21,221 nt of DNA, taken from a virus. The stretch lies in IMG/VR virus record IMGVR_UViG_3300035698_013809, positions 1 to 21,221 of that record; one strand, 5' to 3'. The notes under the pieces were generated by a model that worked only from the letters and a program-made list of their open reading frames with translations, ran no database searches and was not told the DNA's origin. A program made the translations under genes and the position numbers. Shown piece by piece: positions 6,834 through 14,164 of the stretch (position 1 is the stretch's first letter; every line of letters starts with the position of its first letter).

Positions 6834-6841
6834 TATTTATA
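6834..6841 (-). promoter_or_regulatory. TATAAATA box (T4-late type) before the HNH gene
   Basis: On the minus strand TATAAATA lies five bases before the ATG, so transcription from it would begin about at the start codon (a nearly leaderless message). The same octamer precedes both GIY-YIG genes. In an AT-rich sequence single hits are common, so the support comes from the shared position. Confidence 0.45.
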
Positions 6842-6866
6842 AAATTAATAGGTGAGGGAATTATAT

Positions 6867-7319
6867 ATGAAATTATTAATAGAAGATAGTAACGGTAATG
6901 ATGTTGTAAATAAAAACATAAGTTTAATAGGAGAAGGGATAGTTTTTACCTTTGAATACAAGGGAACAAGACATGTATTTAAGGTTAAGGGAAATCTCCA
7001 TGCTGGTAAAAGTAAAATCAAAAAACTTAAACCTGTTGATAATGTAAAACTACAAAAAATCATTGATATTGTCAATCAAGTAACACCAAATTGGCGATTG
7101 GTTCAAATGTATGATGAAACATTTGATATTATCAATGGTGGTAAAGGTGACATTAAAAAAACTGGTGATTACTTGAGATCTTTGATTAAAGATGTATGGA
7201 AAGAAGAAAATGATATAATTGCTGAAGCGGGGTTGTCATCTAAAGATATTAATGGTAGAATCAGTAAAATTGGAAGAGAATATTTTATGAATAGATTAAA
7301 TGAAGAGGCAGGACTGTAA
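6867..7319 (+). CDS. RNA ligase fragment 3 (motifs IV and V), 150 aa
   Basis: After 21 residues with no ligase similarity (MKLLIEDSNGNDVVNKNISLI) the chain enters GEGIVFTFEYKG (motif IV, EGIV) and HVFKVKGNLHAGKSKIKKL (motif V, KxK), then a helical C-terminal domain ending RLNEEAGL. This is the C-terminal part missing from the gene ending at 6126. Its own ribosome-binding site AGGTGAGGG favours ATG 6867 over the GTG at 6852. It must assemble with the spliced N-part to make an active ligase. No intein motif is present at this junction, so assembly would be non-covalent. The TAA overlaps the next ATG. Confidence 0.9.
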   Translation: MKLLIEDSNGNDVVNKNISLIGEGIVFTFEYKGTRHVFKVKGNLHAGKSKIKKLKPVDNVKLQKIIDIVNQVTPNWRLVQMYDETFDIINGGKGDIKKTGDYLRSLIKDVWKEENDIIAEAGLSSKDINGRISKIGREYFMNRLNEEAGL

Positions 7320-8146
7320 TGGAAAATAAAATATATTGTGGTGATAGTTTTGAATTAATAAAACAAGTAAAAAACAATTCAATTGATTTAATAGTAACAT
7401 CACCACCTTATGCTGATACAAAATCATATGGTAAGAATATCAATGTATTACATCCAGACAAATACGTTGATTGAATTATACCGTTATTCATTGAAATGTA
7501 TAGAGTAATTAAACCTACAGGTTCTATAATTTTTAATATTGATGATAAATGTTTCAAGAAATTAAGACACACCTTTGTTTTTGATTTGATACACAATCTT
7601 ACACATTATACTGATGTTAAACTATATGATTATTATATATGAGCAAAAAAGTCATTTTTACCTAATGGTAGCAAGAAGAGGCTAAATCATGTAACAGAAT
7701 GAATATTTCATTTTGTAAAAGATCAAAATCAAGTTAAATGAAATATGGATAATGTAAGAGAACCTTATGCTAAAAGTAGTATATCAAGATATAAATCTAA
7801 TATTAACAAATATATAACAGACGATAATGGTATTAAACATATTGATAAATCTAAAAAAGTGACAGCTAATAAAAAGGGTAAAATATCATCCAATTTTTTT
7901 AGATTTAATACAAATGCCACTACAAAAGGCAATAAACATCCAGCACCCTTTAATAAAGATATTCCTGATTGATTTATAAAAGCTTTAACAGATGAAAATG
8001 ATGTAGTATTAGATCCTTTTATGGGCAGTGGAACAACAGCAGAATCAGCCAAAGATTTAAATAGACAATGGATAGGGTTTGAATTAAATGAAGAATATAT
8101 AAAAATGACTAATGAAAGAATAAAAATAAAGCAGTTGTCACTATAA
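7319..8146 (+). CDS. Beta-class DNA methyltransferase (N6-adenine or N4-cytosine), 275 aa
   Basis: The catalytic motif IV comes first (DLIVTSPPY, SPPY at 28-31) and the AdoMet-binding motif I last (LDPFMGSGTTAESA, near residue 231), followed by WIGFELNEEY. That order defines the beta class. HPAPFNKDIPDWFIKAL precedes motif I as in this group. Five TGA codons fall where Trp is conserved, for example in DWFIKAL. The central region (about 140-205) should hold target recognition. No partner endonuclease gene is adjacent, so a solitary protective or regulatory methylase is likely. ATG overlaps the ligase stop. Standard-code annotation would shatter it. Confidence 0.93.
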
Positions 8147-8163
8147 AAAAATTATGATATATT
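8135..8163 (+). promoter_or_regulatory. Probable sigma70-type promoter for the gp32-like gene
   Basis: TTGTCA 8135-8140, 17-base spacer, TATATT 8158-8163, overlapping the methyltransferase end and leaving a leader of about 55 bases before the next ATG. Confidence 0.55.
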
Positions 8164-8225
8164 ATATAAGTAAAGTTAATTAGTACAGAAAAATAATACA
8201 GTTAATTAAAACAAGGAGAAGTAAA

Positions 8226-9221
8226 ATGAGTAAATGAATGAAGAACAAAGAAAAATTGTTCAAAGAATTTAAAGAAAAAAACAGTGAAAAAGATTCAACA
8301 GGTCAACAAAGAAATGAAATTGTCTGAAAAACACCAGAAAAGGGAACAACCGATAAACCAAATATTTATCAGTTAAGACTTTTAATGGATCCAAATGATA
8401 AATTTTATAAAACATATCATTATCATATGTATTATTCAAATTCAGCAGGTAAGTGGATTTTTGTCCTTTGTCCTAAAACATTTGATTTTTCAGCATATTG
8501 TCCGTTTTGTGCAGTAGTATCTAAGCTTTATCTTGGATCAAAAGACGATAAATCAACAGGTTATGATTTTAAAAGAAAAACTAAACATTGTTGTAATACT
8601 TATGTTATTAGAGATTTTAGAGATAATGATAAAATTGATGAAGAAAAATCAACAGGTAAAGTTCTTGTGTATGAATTTCCTGGCAAAGTTGAATCAAAAA
8701 TTAAATCAGAAATGAATGATTCTGAATATGGCGCTGGAATGAATTTATTTGATCCCGGAAAAGATGGATTTGATTTTATTTTAAAGGTTGGTTGTACTGT
8801 ACCAATACAACAAGAAGGACCAAATAAAGGTAAAACTTTCCCTGATTATGGTGATAGTAAATTTGCAAATAAACCAACAGCAATATCTGATTCAGATGAA
8901 GTAATTAATAAAATTATGGGTGATAGACATGATCTAACTGAATATGTTAATACAATGAAACGTGATGATGATGCTATGATAGATTTATTAAAGAAAGAAA
9001 TGTTATTTGAGTTGATTAAAACTGAATGGGAAGCTAGAAAAGGTATTAAAGAGATTTCTAAAAGATCTGATGAAAAAATAGCTGAAAGTGGTAATGATGC
9101 TGGTGAAGTTCAACCAGACAATGATGAACCAACAGGGAAAGAAACTGTAGTTGAAGATGTAAAGGCTGATGAAGTGGATGTATCGGAAATGGAATTATTA
9201 AAAGAATTGGATTCCTTATAG
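8226..9221 (+). CDS. T4 gp32-like single-stranded DNA-binding protein, 331 aa
   Basis: Start ATG after CAAGGAG; TGA codons at 4 and 34 are read as Trp, which the standard code would lose together with the true N-terminus. The basic N-terminal arm (to about 30) fits gp32 self-association. A zinc site has Cys 82, 92 and 95, the same 9-and-2 spacing as gp32, with His 65/67 upstream and an extra CC at 122-123. The end is highly acidic (EVDVSEMELLKELDSL), like the gp32 tail that recruits replication partners. It would coat ssDNA at forks and work with the helicase and polymerase of this window. T4 gp32 has 301 residues, so the length fits. Confidence 0.93.
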
Positions 9222-9256
9222 GAGAGTTAGATAAACTGTAGAAAAAGATTAATTTT

Positions 9257-9299
9257 TATAAATACTCCTTGAGTGGAACATAATTTAAGGAGTATTTAT
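9257..9299 (+). promoter_or_regulatory. TATAAATA box overlapping an RBS-hiding hairpin
   Basis: TATAAATA occupies 9257-9264. Bases 9258-9270 pair perfectly over 13 bp with 9287-9299 (AAGGAGTATTTAT), which contains the Shine-Dalgarno AAGGAG and the AT of the start codon; the loop is 16 bases. A transcript coming from upstream would hide the ribosome-binding site. One starting at the box, about six bases after it, would lack most of the 5' arm and be translatable. This is the arrangement known for T4 I-TevI. Confidence 0.75.
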
Positions 9300-10158
9300 G
9301 ATAATCTATAAAGCAACAAACAAAGTTAATGGCAAGTGTTACATAGGACAGACCATAAAATCCTTGGAACAACGAAAAAGAGAACATTCATATCCAAGGA
9401 AGAAGCCCGGATGTCCATATTTTTTCAATGTAATAAACAAACATGGACTGAGTGGTTTCAAATGACGTGTGTTATGTGAGTGTGAAACAATGGAAGAGAT
9501 GAATGATATGGAGTTTCACTATATTAAGCAATATAACTCATTTGGTTCTGGTGGGTATAATTTAAAAGATGGCGGTGAAGGTAGTTCTGGATATAAGTTC
9601 ACTGATGAACAAAAAAAGAAGATGTGTAAGGCTCATAAAGGCAAACACCATCATACGGATGAGTCAAAGAAAAAGATATCACAATCACACATTGAGTTTT
9701 GAAAAAGTGAAGGTTCAAAACAAAACAGAGAAATATTATCAAAACAAAAAATAGAACAGTGAAAGGATGTTAATTCTACATACAATTCAGATGAATATAA
9801 GAAAAAGATGTCAGATGCTGTTTCTGGTGATAATAACGGTATGTATGGTAAAACACATTCAGATATTACCAAAGATAAGATAAGTGAAAAGGCAAAGCTC
9901 AGAGTTGGTGATAAAAATGGTAATTATGGTAATACTGGTATAAAGAATCCATTATTTAACAGAGAAAATAGAACTAAAAAATGAATCATAACATTACCCG
10001 ATGGTGAGGTTAGAACCGTCACATCATTGAGTAAATTTGCAAGAGACTATGAAGAAGAAACTGGAATAAAATTGTTTGAAGGCAATTTAACAAATGTTGC
10101 TAATGGTAAACTGAAGCATTATAAGAAAATAAAATGTGAAATGGTAAAGAGGGTTTAA
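9298..10158 (+). CDS. GIY-YIG homing endonuclease with NUMOD3 repeats, 286 aa
   Basis: The catalytic domain starts at once: IIYKATNKVNGKCYIGQT (the GIY-type IIY and YIG), an Arg-rich helix (LEQRKREH), FKWRVLCEC with TGA as Trp, and MEFHYIKQYNS with the catalytic Glu. NUMOD3-like modules follow (GDNNGMYGKTH, GDKNGNYGNTG), and the C-terminus has a LPDGEVRTVTSLSKFARDY segment typical of DNA-binding modules in this class. Four TGA codons are Trp. It is free-standing between the gp32-like gene and a terminator, so it could home into a cognate site in related phages. All parts appear intact. Confidence 0.92.
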
Positions 10159-10166
10159 GCAGTAAC

Positions 10167-10199
10167 AAAATAGGGGGAGTTATGCTTCCCTATTTTAAT
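10167..10199 (+). terminator. Rho-independent terminator
   Basis: AAAATAGGG (10167-10175) pairs with CCCTATTTT (10188-10196), with possible extra pairs inside, followed by AATTTT. It ends the gp32/GIY-YIG unit. Confidence 0.8.
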
Positions 10200-10215
10200 T
10201 TTAAGGGATTGTCAT

Positions 10216-10863
10216 ATGAAAAGAGAAATTATAGGATTGGTGGTTGTGATATTTATACTTATAGGCTTTTTTGGATTTTTGCTTCATGGTAGTGGTCAGG
10301 AAGTTATGAGATTAAGAGCAGATGCTGATATATCAATTGGTCTATTAGAGGTTGAAAAAGCCAAATATGTAGATGATGTAATAAAAGCCAAACAAATAGA
10401 AAAACTTCAATACAAAGAATTTCTAATGAACTCAATCGTTTATCTTAACAAAAAGGTTGATCCTGCATTACAAATTATGATAGTTGATACTTTAATAAAG
10501 GAATGTGTTGACATTCCACCTTTATTAGTGATATGTTTAATACATCAAGAGAGCAATTTTAACCCATTGGCAGAGAATAAATTAGGCACAGTTGGTTTGA
10601 TGCAAATCATACCTAAATATCATCAAAAGAAGATTGATGCAATGGCATTGGAAAGGTATGAACTATTTTATATAAATAATAACATCAAGCTAGGCACAAG
10701 CATACTAAAAGAATATTTTGACAGTAAAGGGAACATTGTGGATGCGTTACAAAAATATGTGGGCGCATCAGTTAGAGCTAAAGCTGGCAATTATATAGAG
10801 AATATTATAAATAATTACATAACTTTACAGCTTAAATATAAAGGGGCATATAGATGAAATTAA
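10216..10863 (+). CDS. Membrane-anchored lytic transglycosylase-like protein (SLT), 215 aa
   Basis: One N-terminal membrane segment (about residues 5-23), a helical linker to about 70, then a lysozyme-like SLT domain. CLIHQESNFNPLAENK carries the catalytic Glu (E112), followed by GTVGLMQIIPKY and an INNNIKLGTSILKEYF helix. It would cleave peptidoglycan from the periplasmic side, as an entry, local cell-wall remodelling or lysis accessory enzyme. Ribosome-binding site AAGGG. TGA at 10855-10857 read as Trp gives an end at TAA 10863. The same bases form an ATGA overlap with the next gene, as in standard-code genomes, so the true stop is uncertain by two residues. Confidence 0.88.
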
Positions 10864-11033
10864 ATAGCTATAATAAAAATCAAATAGTTACGCCTGCTAA
10901 AAGGAAAAAGATTGAAAAAAAGGAAGAGGTTGAAGAAGTTGATAATGAAGATAAATATGAAGATAAATATGAATATGAATATGATGATTTAGTTGAAGAA
11001 GATCAAGCATTAGGCAAAAGAATAGATAAATAA
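10854..11033 (+). CDS. Small highly charged protein, 59 aa
   Basis: ATG overlaps the end of the SLT gene, with AAAGGGG upstream. A basic N-terminal part (PAKRKKIEKKEE) is followed by a low-complexity acidic/aromatic repeat (EDKYEDKYEYEYDD), ending ALGKRIDK. Probably disordered. Function unknown. The tmRNA gene begins four bases later. Confidence 0.7.
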   Translation: MKLNSYNKNQIVTPAKRKKIEKKEEVEEVDNEDKYEDKYEYEYDDLVEEDQALGKRIDK

Positions 11034-11037
11034 ATAT

Positions 11038-11385
11038 GGGGATGAACTAGATTCGACAAAGGATAGAATTGATATGTAGCATGCTGGGATTTAAGTTATC
11101 CCATAATTAACTTAACAATTATAATTGCAGATGATTATAAACAACTATTAGCAGCTTAGAGGCTGTTATTTGCTCTACTAGACATCTTATCGATTTAGAT
11201 TAGAGTATCACATTAGATAAGAAAACTCTTATGTACACCTAATAAATAAGAGTTGATTGATTAGGGTATATTAAAGAAATCAATCTGATAAGAGTTCTTT
11301 AATGAAAATAAAAAATCAGATAAGCATGTAGAATCATATTAAAGAAGTCACTTTGGACCCGAGGGGCAGATCCACGGCATCTCCA
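11038..11385 (+). ncRNA. ssrA: tmRNA (phage-encoded)
   Basis: The 5' end GGGGATGAACTAGATTCGAC matches the tmRNA start; GGGGATG (11038-11044) pairs with CATCTCC (11378-11384). Near the 3' end TAAGCATGTAGA and TTTGGACCCGAGG match the conserved tmRNA region before the T-arm. The resume frame starts at GCA 11127 and encodes ADDYKQLLAA followed by TAG 11157-11159. It would free stalled ribosomes and mark the products for ClpXP-type proteolysis. Oddities: the T-loop reads GGCAGAT rather than the usual TTCGAAT class, its stem has one A-A mismatch, and CCA is not encoded (A then CTT). The tag stop is TAG, readable by RF1 only. Confidence 0.93.
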
Positions 11386-11411
11386 CTTTTTATTATAAAA
11401 AGGTATAATAA

Positions 11412-11945
11412 ATGAGTAAATCATCTAAAGGCGGTCAATGAGAACGTGACATAGCTAAATTCTTTACAAACTGATTAACAGGACAAAAGAAAGAATTATA
11501 TTTTTGAAGATCCCCCGGATCTGGCTCAGTTGCAACAATCAATGTTGGTAATAAAGCCATATCTGGTGATATCATGGCATTAAAACCAGAAGCAAAATTG
11601 TTAATAGACTTGGTAAGTATTGAATGTAAAAATGGATATAAAGATGCAAGTTTAGATAAACACTTAAAATATAACATTTCTGACACTATTAAAGATTTTT
11701 GAATACAATGTGTGGATGACGCAGTAAAAGCTGAGAAATACCCCTTATTGGTCTTTAAAAAGCTGGGTATGAAGACTCCTTGAAATGGAATCACAAAACC
11801 ATTATATAAACAAATCAAGCCACATCTAAAAGATATTAGATTCATACATTTAAAATGAGATATAGATTATCCTGATACATATTTCTTTGAATTTTATGAA
11901 TTTTGAAAAATTATTACACCTAAAATAATCAAATCTTTAAAATAA
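11412..11945 (+). CDS. PDDEXK-type nuclease, Holliday-junction-resolvase-like, 177 aa
   Basis: Seven TGA codons read as Trp make one frame. The core is GGQWERDIAKFFTNWL (helix with conserved Glu11), YFWRSPGSGS, then ISGDIMALKP (D53) and VSIECKNGYKD (E71, K73), the D...ExK catalytic set. RSPGSGS and GD...ECK resemble the archaeal Hjc/phage PDDEXK resolvase group. It could resolve recombination intermediates or process DNA ends; a defensive or homing role cannot be excluded. It begins 26 bases after the tmRNA, with AAAAAGG as ribosome-binding site inside a short hairpin. Confidence 0.8.
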
Positions 11946-11948
11946 TCC

Positions 11949-11977
11949 TTTACAATCCTTTTAAATTAGTGTATACT
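11949..11977 (+). promoter_or_regulatory. Sigma70-type promoter
   Basis: TTTACA 11949-11954 and TATACT 11972-11977 with a 17-base spacer, directly after the nuclease stop and in the usual place before a small-gene unit. Confidence 0.75.
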
Positions 11978-12011
11978 CTATCTATAATCAATTAGAAAAG
12001 GAAAAAATATT

Positions 12012-12137
12012 ATGTTTAAAAAATTAATGAAATTGTTAGGATTGGGAAAGAAAAAATCAGTTAAATTTGTTGCAGATAAAAGAACTGGAGACTTTTTTAC
12101 CAGACTGGCTAAAGAAAAATGGGAAAAGAAAGATTAA
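12012..12137 (+). CDS. Small basic protein, 41 aa
   Basis: First gene after the 11949 promoter; ATG 12012 follows AAAAGGAAAAAATATT. Very Lys-rich with a hydrophobic N-terminal helix (MFKKLMKLLGLGKKKS). Possibly a membrane- or nucleic-acid-associated peptide. Function unknown. Confidence 0.65.
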   Translation: MFKKLMKLLGLGKKKSVKFVADKRTGDFFTRLAKEKWEKKD

Positions 12138-12161
12138 TTTTTTAATATTGAGGGATATATT

Positions 12162-12824
12162 ATGATAATTAATTATAATAAAAAATTAGTTAATAAAATG
12201 GGTTTTGTTGTAAGGGATGCAAGTAAAAAATATGAAAGTTTCCTTTACTTTAATAACAATATTGATGATATTAATGTTCTTAGTGCCTTTCTTAATGATG
12301 AATGCAAGGACTATCTTGATGAAGTATCATGGGTTGTTGATAATTCTAAATCTGAACCTGATTGTTTTGATTGGTTTTTTGCTACTGTTACTCTTGAAAA
12401 AGGTAAAGCTAGTGTACAGTTTAACCTTAATAATGATGTTCTTACAGGTACTTGGACAAATGAACAATTTGAATATGAAGTATTAAACTGTTTTTGTCAT
12501 GAAACTATTCATCTTGAACAATATAAAAGGGTTCCTTGGTCAGTATTAAAAAATATGAAGACTTCTTATAGTGATGTTAAAGAAGAGGATTTCTGGAATG
12601 CTTATCACAGTGATCCTTATGAAATAATGGCATATGCTCATAATTTATTTGTTGAGGTTACAAATTCAAGCGATCCTGAAGCATCTTTAAGAAATCCTGA
12701 AAATTTTAAAAATGAACTTCCTACTTATTACACTTACAGAAAATTGTTCAAAACTAATACAAAACCAATTCAAAAACTATTAAAATATACTTATGAATAT
12801 TTTCAAAAGGCATTGACAGTTTAA
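12162..12824 (+). CDS. HExxH-type putative metalloprotein, 220 aa
   Basis: The motif CHETIHLEQYKR (H113, E114, H117) followed by DPYEIMAYAH (E154) matches the zinc-binding pattern of gluzincin-like peptidases, where a downstream Glu is the third ligand. The EAYA-type segment is common in small phage and plasmid HExxH proteins of unknown substrate. No signal peptide, so cytoplasmic. Ribosome-binding site GAGGG. All Trp codons here are TGG, unlike the neighbouring nuclease gene. Confidence 0.75.
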   Translation: MIINYNKKLVNKMGFVVRDASKKYESFLYFNNNIDDINVLSAFLNDECKDYLDEVSWVVDNSKSEPDCFDWFFATVTLEKGKASVQFNLNNDVLTGTWTNEQFEYEVLNCFCHETIHLEQYKRVPWSVLKNMKTSYSDVKEEDFWNAYHSDPYEIMAYAHNLFVEVTNSSDPEASLRNPENFKNELPTYYTYRKLFKTNTKPIQKLLKYTYEYFQKALTV

Positions 12825-12841
12825 TTAAATTAATATATAAT
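12813..12841 (+). promoter_or_regulatory. Sigma70-type promoter, perfect consensus
   Basis: TTGACA 12813-12818, 17-base spacer, TATAAT 12836-12841, again overlapping the 3' end of the upstream gene. Confidence 0.88.
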
Positions 12842-12864
12842 AGAATAAATCAAAGGAAATTTTT

Positions 12865-13092
12865 ATGTGGTGGATAATATATTTTATTGGTGTTATACTT
12901 GTGGTTATAGTAAGTGTTTGTGTAATTGTGGTCTTAGATTTTGTTACACAACCCGAACAAATTATACCTGTTACTCCAAAAACTGTTACTGTTTTTATAA
13001 TTATAGCTTTATGTTCATGGATTACAATAATTTTAACAATATTAAATCTTGTTATAACAAGATTTAAAGAAAATCGTAAGGAAAAGGAATAA
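12865..13092 (+). CDS. Two-helix membrane protein, 75 aa
   Basis: Ribosome-binding site AAAGGAA. Two hydrophobic segments (about 3-25 and 42-65) are joined by a Pro-rich linker (TQPEQIIPVTPKT), and the protein ends in a basic, charged tail (RFKENRKEKE). It would sit in the host inner membrane with a short loop. A holin-like or superinfection role is possible but not shown. Confidence 0.75.
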   Translation: MWWIIYFIGVILVVIVSVCVIVVLDFVTQPEQIIPVTPKTVTVFIIIALCSWITIILTILNLVITRFKENRKEKE

Positions 13093-13095
13093 TCT

Positions 13096-13308
13096 ATGTC
13101 TGGTTGTTTATATGGTAATCCATATTTTGGTAAAGGTAAAAATAAATTGCAAAAACTTGCAAGAGTTGAATTAAAACAAAAAGATCAAAAGGAATTTAAA
13201 AAAGAAATTTTTGATTGTGAAGAGGAATATTTTGATTTTGAAGATGAATATTTTGATTTTGAAGATGAATTTGAAAAGGAGATGTTATTATGGATGATAA
13301 AGAATTAG
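13096..13308 (+). CDS. Small protein with an acidic aromatic repeat, 70 aa
   Basis: The N-terminus MSGCLYGNPYFGKGKNK is basic. The second half repeats EEYFDFED-EYFDFEDE, a 21-base unit present twice in the DNA. The TAG stop lies inside the next gene (19-base overlap). Likely disordered or a coiled acidic patch. Function unknown. Confidence 0.65.
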   Translation: MSGCLYGNPYFGKGKNKLQKLARVELKQKDQKEFKKEIFDCEEEYFDFEDEYFDFEDEFEKEMLLWMIKN

Positions 13309-13556
13309 AAGCAAAAGAGACTTTTAAAAGAGCAAAAAACTCTTTAAAAGAAGTAAAAGAAGAAAGAAAAGTACAAAAAATATTAATAAATGATAAAGAA
13401 TATATTTTTGAAGATTTAACACCTTCACAGCAAGGTTACATTAGACATCTTGGTGATGTAAATGTAAAAATTAATAAAATCAGGTTTGATTTTGAACAGC
13501 TTCAATTTACATACAAAAGTTTTAATGATGCTTTAATTAAATCTTTAATGATTTAA
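13290..13556 (+). CDS. Hypothetical protein resembling DUF6447, 88 aa
   Basis: Start preceded by AAAAGGAGATGTTATT. After a Lys/Glu-rich helical lead the core reads VQKILINDKEYIFEDLTPSQ, then HLGDVNVKINKIRF and a final TYKSFNDALIKSL helix. The order (I-NDKEY, D-L, a helical pair, aromatic near the end) resembles small phage proteins grouped as DUF6447. Resemblance by eye only. Helical-hairpin fold likely. Confidence 0.72.
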   Translation: MDDKELEAKETFKRAKNSLKEVKEERKVQKILINDKEYIFEDLTPSQQGYIRHLGDVNVKINKIRFDFEQLQFTYKSFNDALIKSLMI

Positions 13557-13559
13557 ATC

Positions 13560-13588
13560 TTGACAAAACTATTAAATAAACATATAAT
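13560..13588 (+). promoter_or_regulatory. Sigma70-type promoter, perfect consensus
   Basis: TTGACA 13560-13565, 17-base spacer, TATAAT 13583-13588. It drives the 67-aa gene and probably the structured RNA that follows without a gap. Confidence 0.9.
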
Positions 13589-13622
13589 ATAGTTTTAATC
13601 AATCAACACAAAGGAGTAAATT

Positions 13623-13826
13623 ATGAGTGGATATGGTAATAAAGCCGTATTTGTAAAGGCTAAAATTAATCCAAAAAGACAGAAAGTAAAAGCTGGAAGA
13701 AAATTTGGACAAATGTTTCTTGGATCAGATAAAAAAGAAGTTCTTGATCAATGGTGTCAATCAAAAGACCCTTTATTTAAAAATAAAGGACAAAGAAGAA
13801 CAAACTTAATGACAAGATTTAGATAA
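13623..13826 (+). CDS. Small basic protein, 67 aa
   Basis: Ribosome-binding site AAGGAG. Strongly basic throughout (KRQKVKAGRKFGQ, KGQRRTNLMTRFR), so nucleic acid binding is likely. The stop codon abuts the first base of the structured RNA region; a link between this protein and that RNA is worth noting but unproven. Confidence 0.72.
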   Translation: MSGYGNKAVFVKAKINPKRQKVKAGRKFGQMFLGSDKKEVLDQWCQSKDPLFKNKGQRRTNLMTRFR

Positions 13827-14124
13827 AATTGGTGGGATGTGGGCTTAAAAGTAGCCATCATTTAAAGAGTTGTGAGTGGGTTCCGATACTGGAACGATCC
13901 CAGTTACCAGACACATAACCACAGGGGGGAAGAACAAGCACAGTTGTTAGTTTATATTAACTTATAGAGATAGTAATCATTATTTGAATGGTACCTAATG
14001 ATTATTAACCATAAAGTTTGGTGGGCGAAGCCATTGAACCAAGTATGAGAAAATATGGGATAAAATATCATACAATGTATAAACAGACCCTTAGATCATT
14101 TGGTGTAATAACACACCACCAATT
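13827..14124 (+). ncRNA. Unidentified structured RNA, about 300 nt
   Basis: No frame is open here. The ends close with a perfect 9-bp helix: AATTGGTGG (13827-13835) with CCACCAATT (14116-14124). Inside are several clear hairpins: GGGTTCC-GGAAC within a longer helix GTGAGTGGG/CCCAGTTAC (about 13873-13906), TAATCATTA/TAATGATTA (about 13973-14003), TTGGT...GGCGAAGCC...ACCAA (about 14017-14042) and GTATGA/TCATAC (about 14043-14073). Base composition is richer in G and C than the surroundings. I compared it with RNase P RNA, SRP RNA, 6S, group I introns and tmRNA and found no required core in place. Probably co-transcribed from 13560. Confidence 0.7.
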
Positions 14125-14135
14125 ATTTTAATATA

Positions 14136-14164
14136 TTTACAAAAAACACTTATTGGTATATAAT
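14136..14164 (+). promoter_or_regulatory. Promoter embedded in a palindrome
   Basis: TTTACA 14136-14141, 17-base spacer, TATAAT 14159-14164. The -10 lies in the 15-base centre of the inverted repeat 14141-14183 and the -35 touches its left arm, so either the palindrome is an operator or a terminator has been placed across the promoter. Confidence 0.65.

Noticed and set aside
5998-6929. A second split intein at the motif IV break
   Set aside because: The extra 42 plus 21 residues are too few, there is no Cys/Ser block A at the junction and no HN before GEGIV.
5998-6930. A group I or group II intron splitting the ligase
   Set aside because: Possible splice points do not combine a U before the 5' site, a G at the 3' end and a restored frame, and no intron core was seen. 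Fragment 3 also has its own ribosome-binding site.
10671-10678. TATAAATA inside the SLT gene (also 18104 and about 16765)
   Set aside because: These lie within coding sequence with no following gene start; octamers of this kind are expected by chance in AT-rich DNA.
12867-13067. Cys/Tyr-rich frame overlapping the two-helix membrane protein
   Set aside because: It starts two bases later in another frame with poorer spacing, and its composition is a shadow of the hydrophobic frame.
13827-14124. RNase P RNA
   Set aside because: The closing stem and size are suggestive, and CAGACCC near the 3' end recalls the ACAGAACCC block, but the 5' GAGGAAAGTCC core is absent after the first helix.
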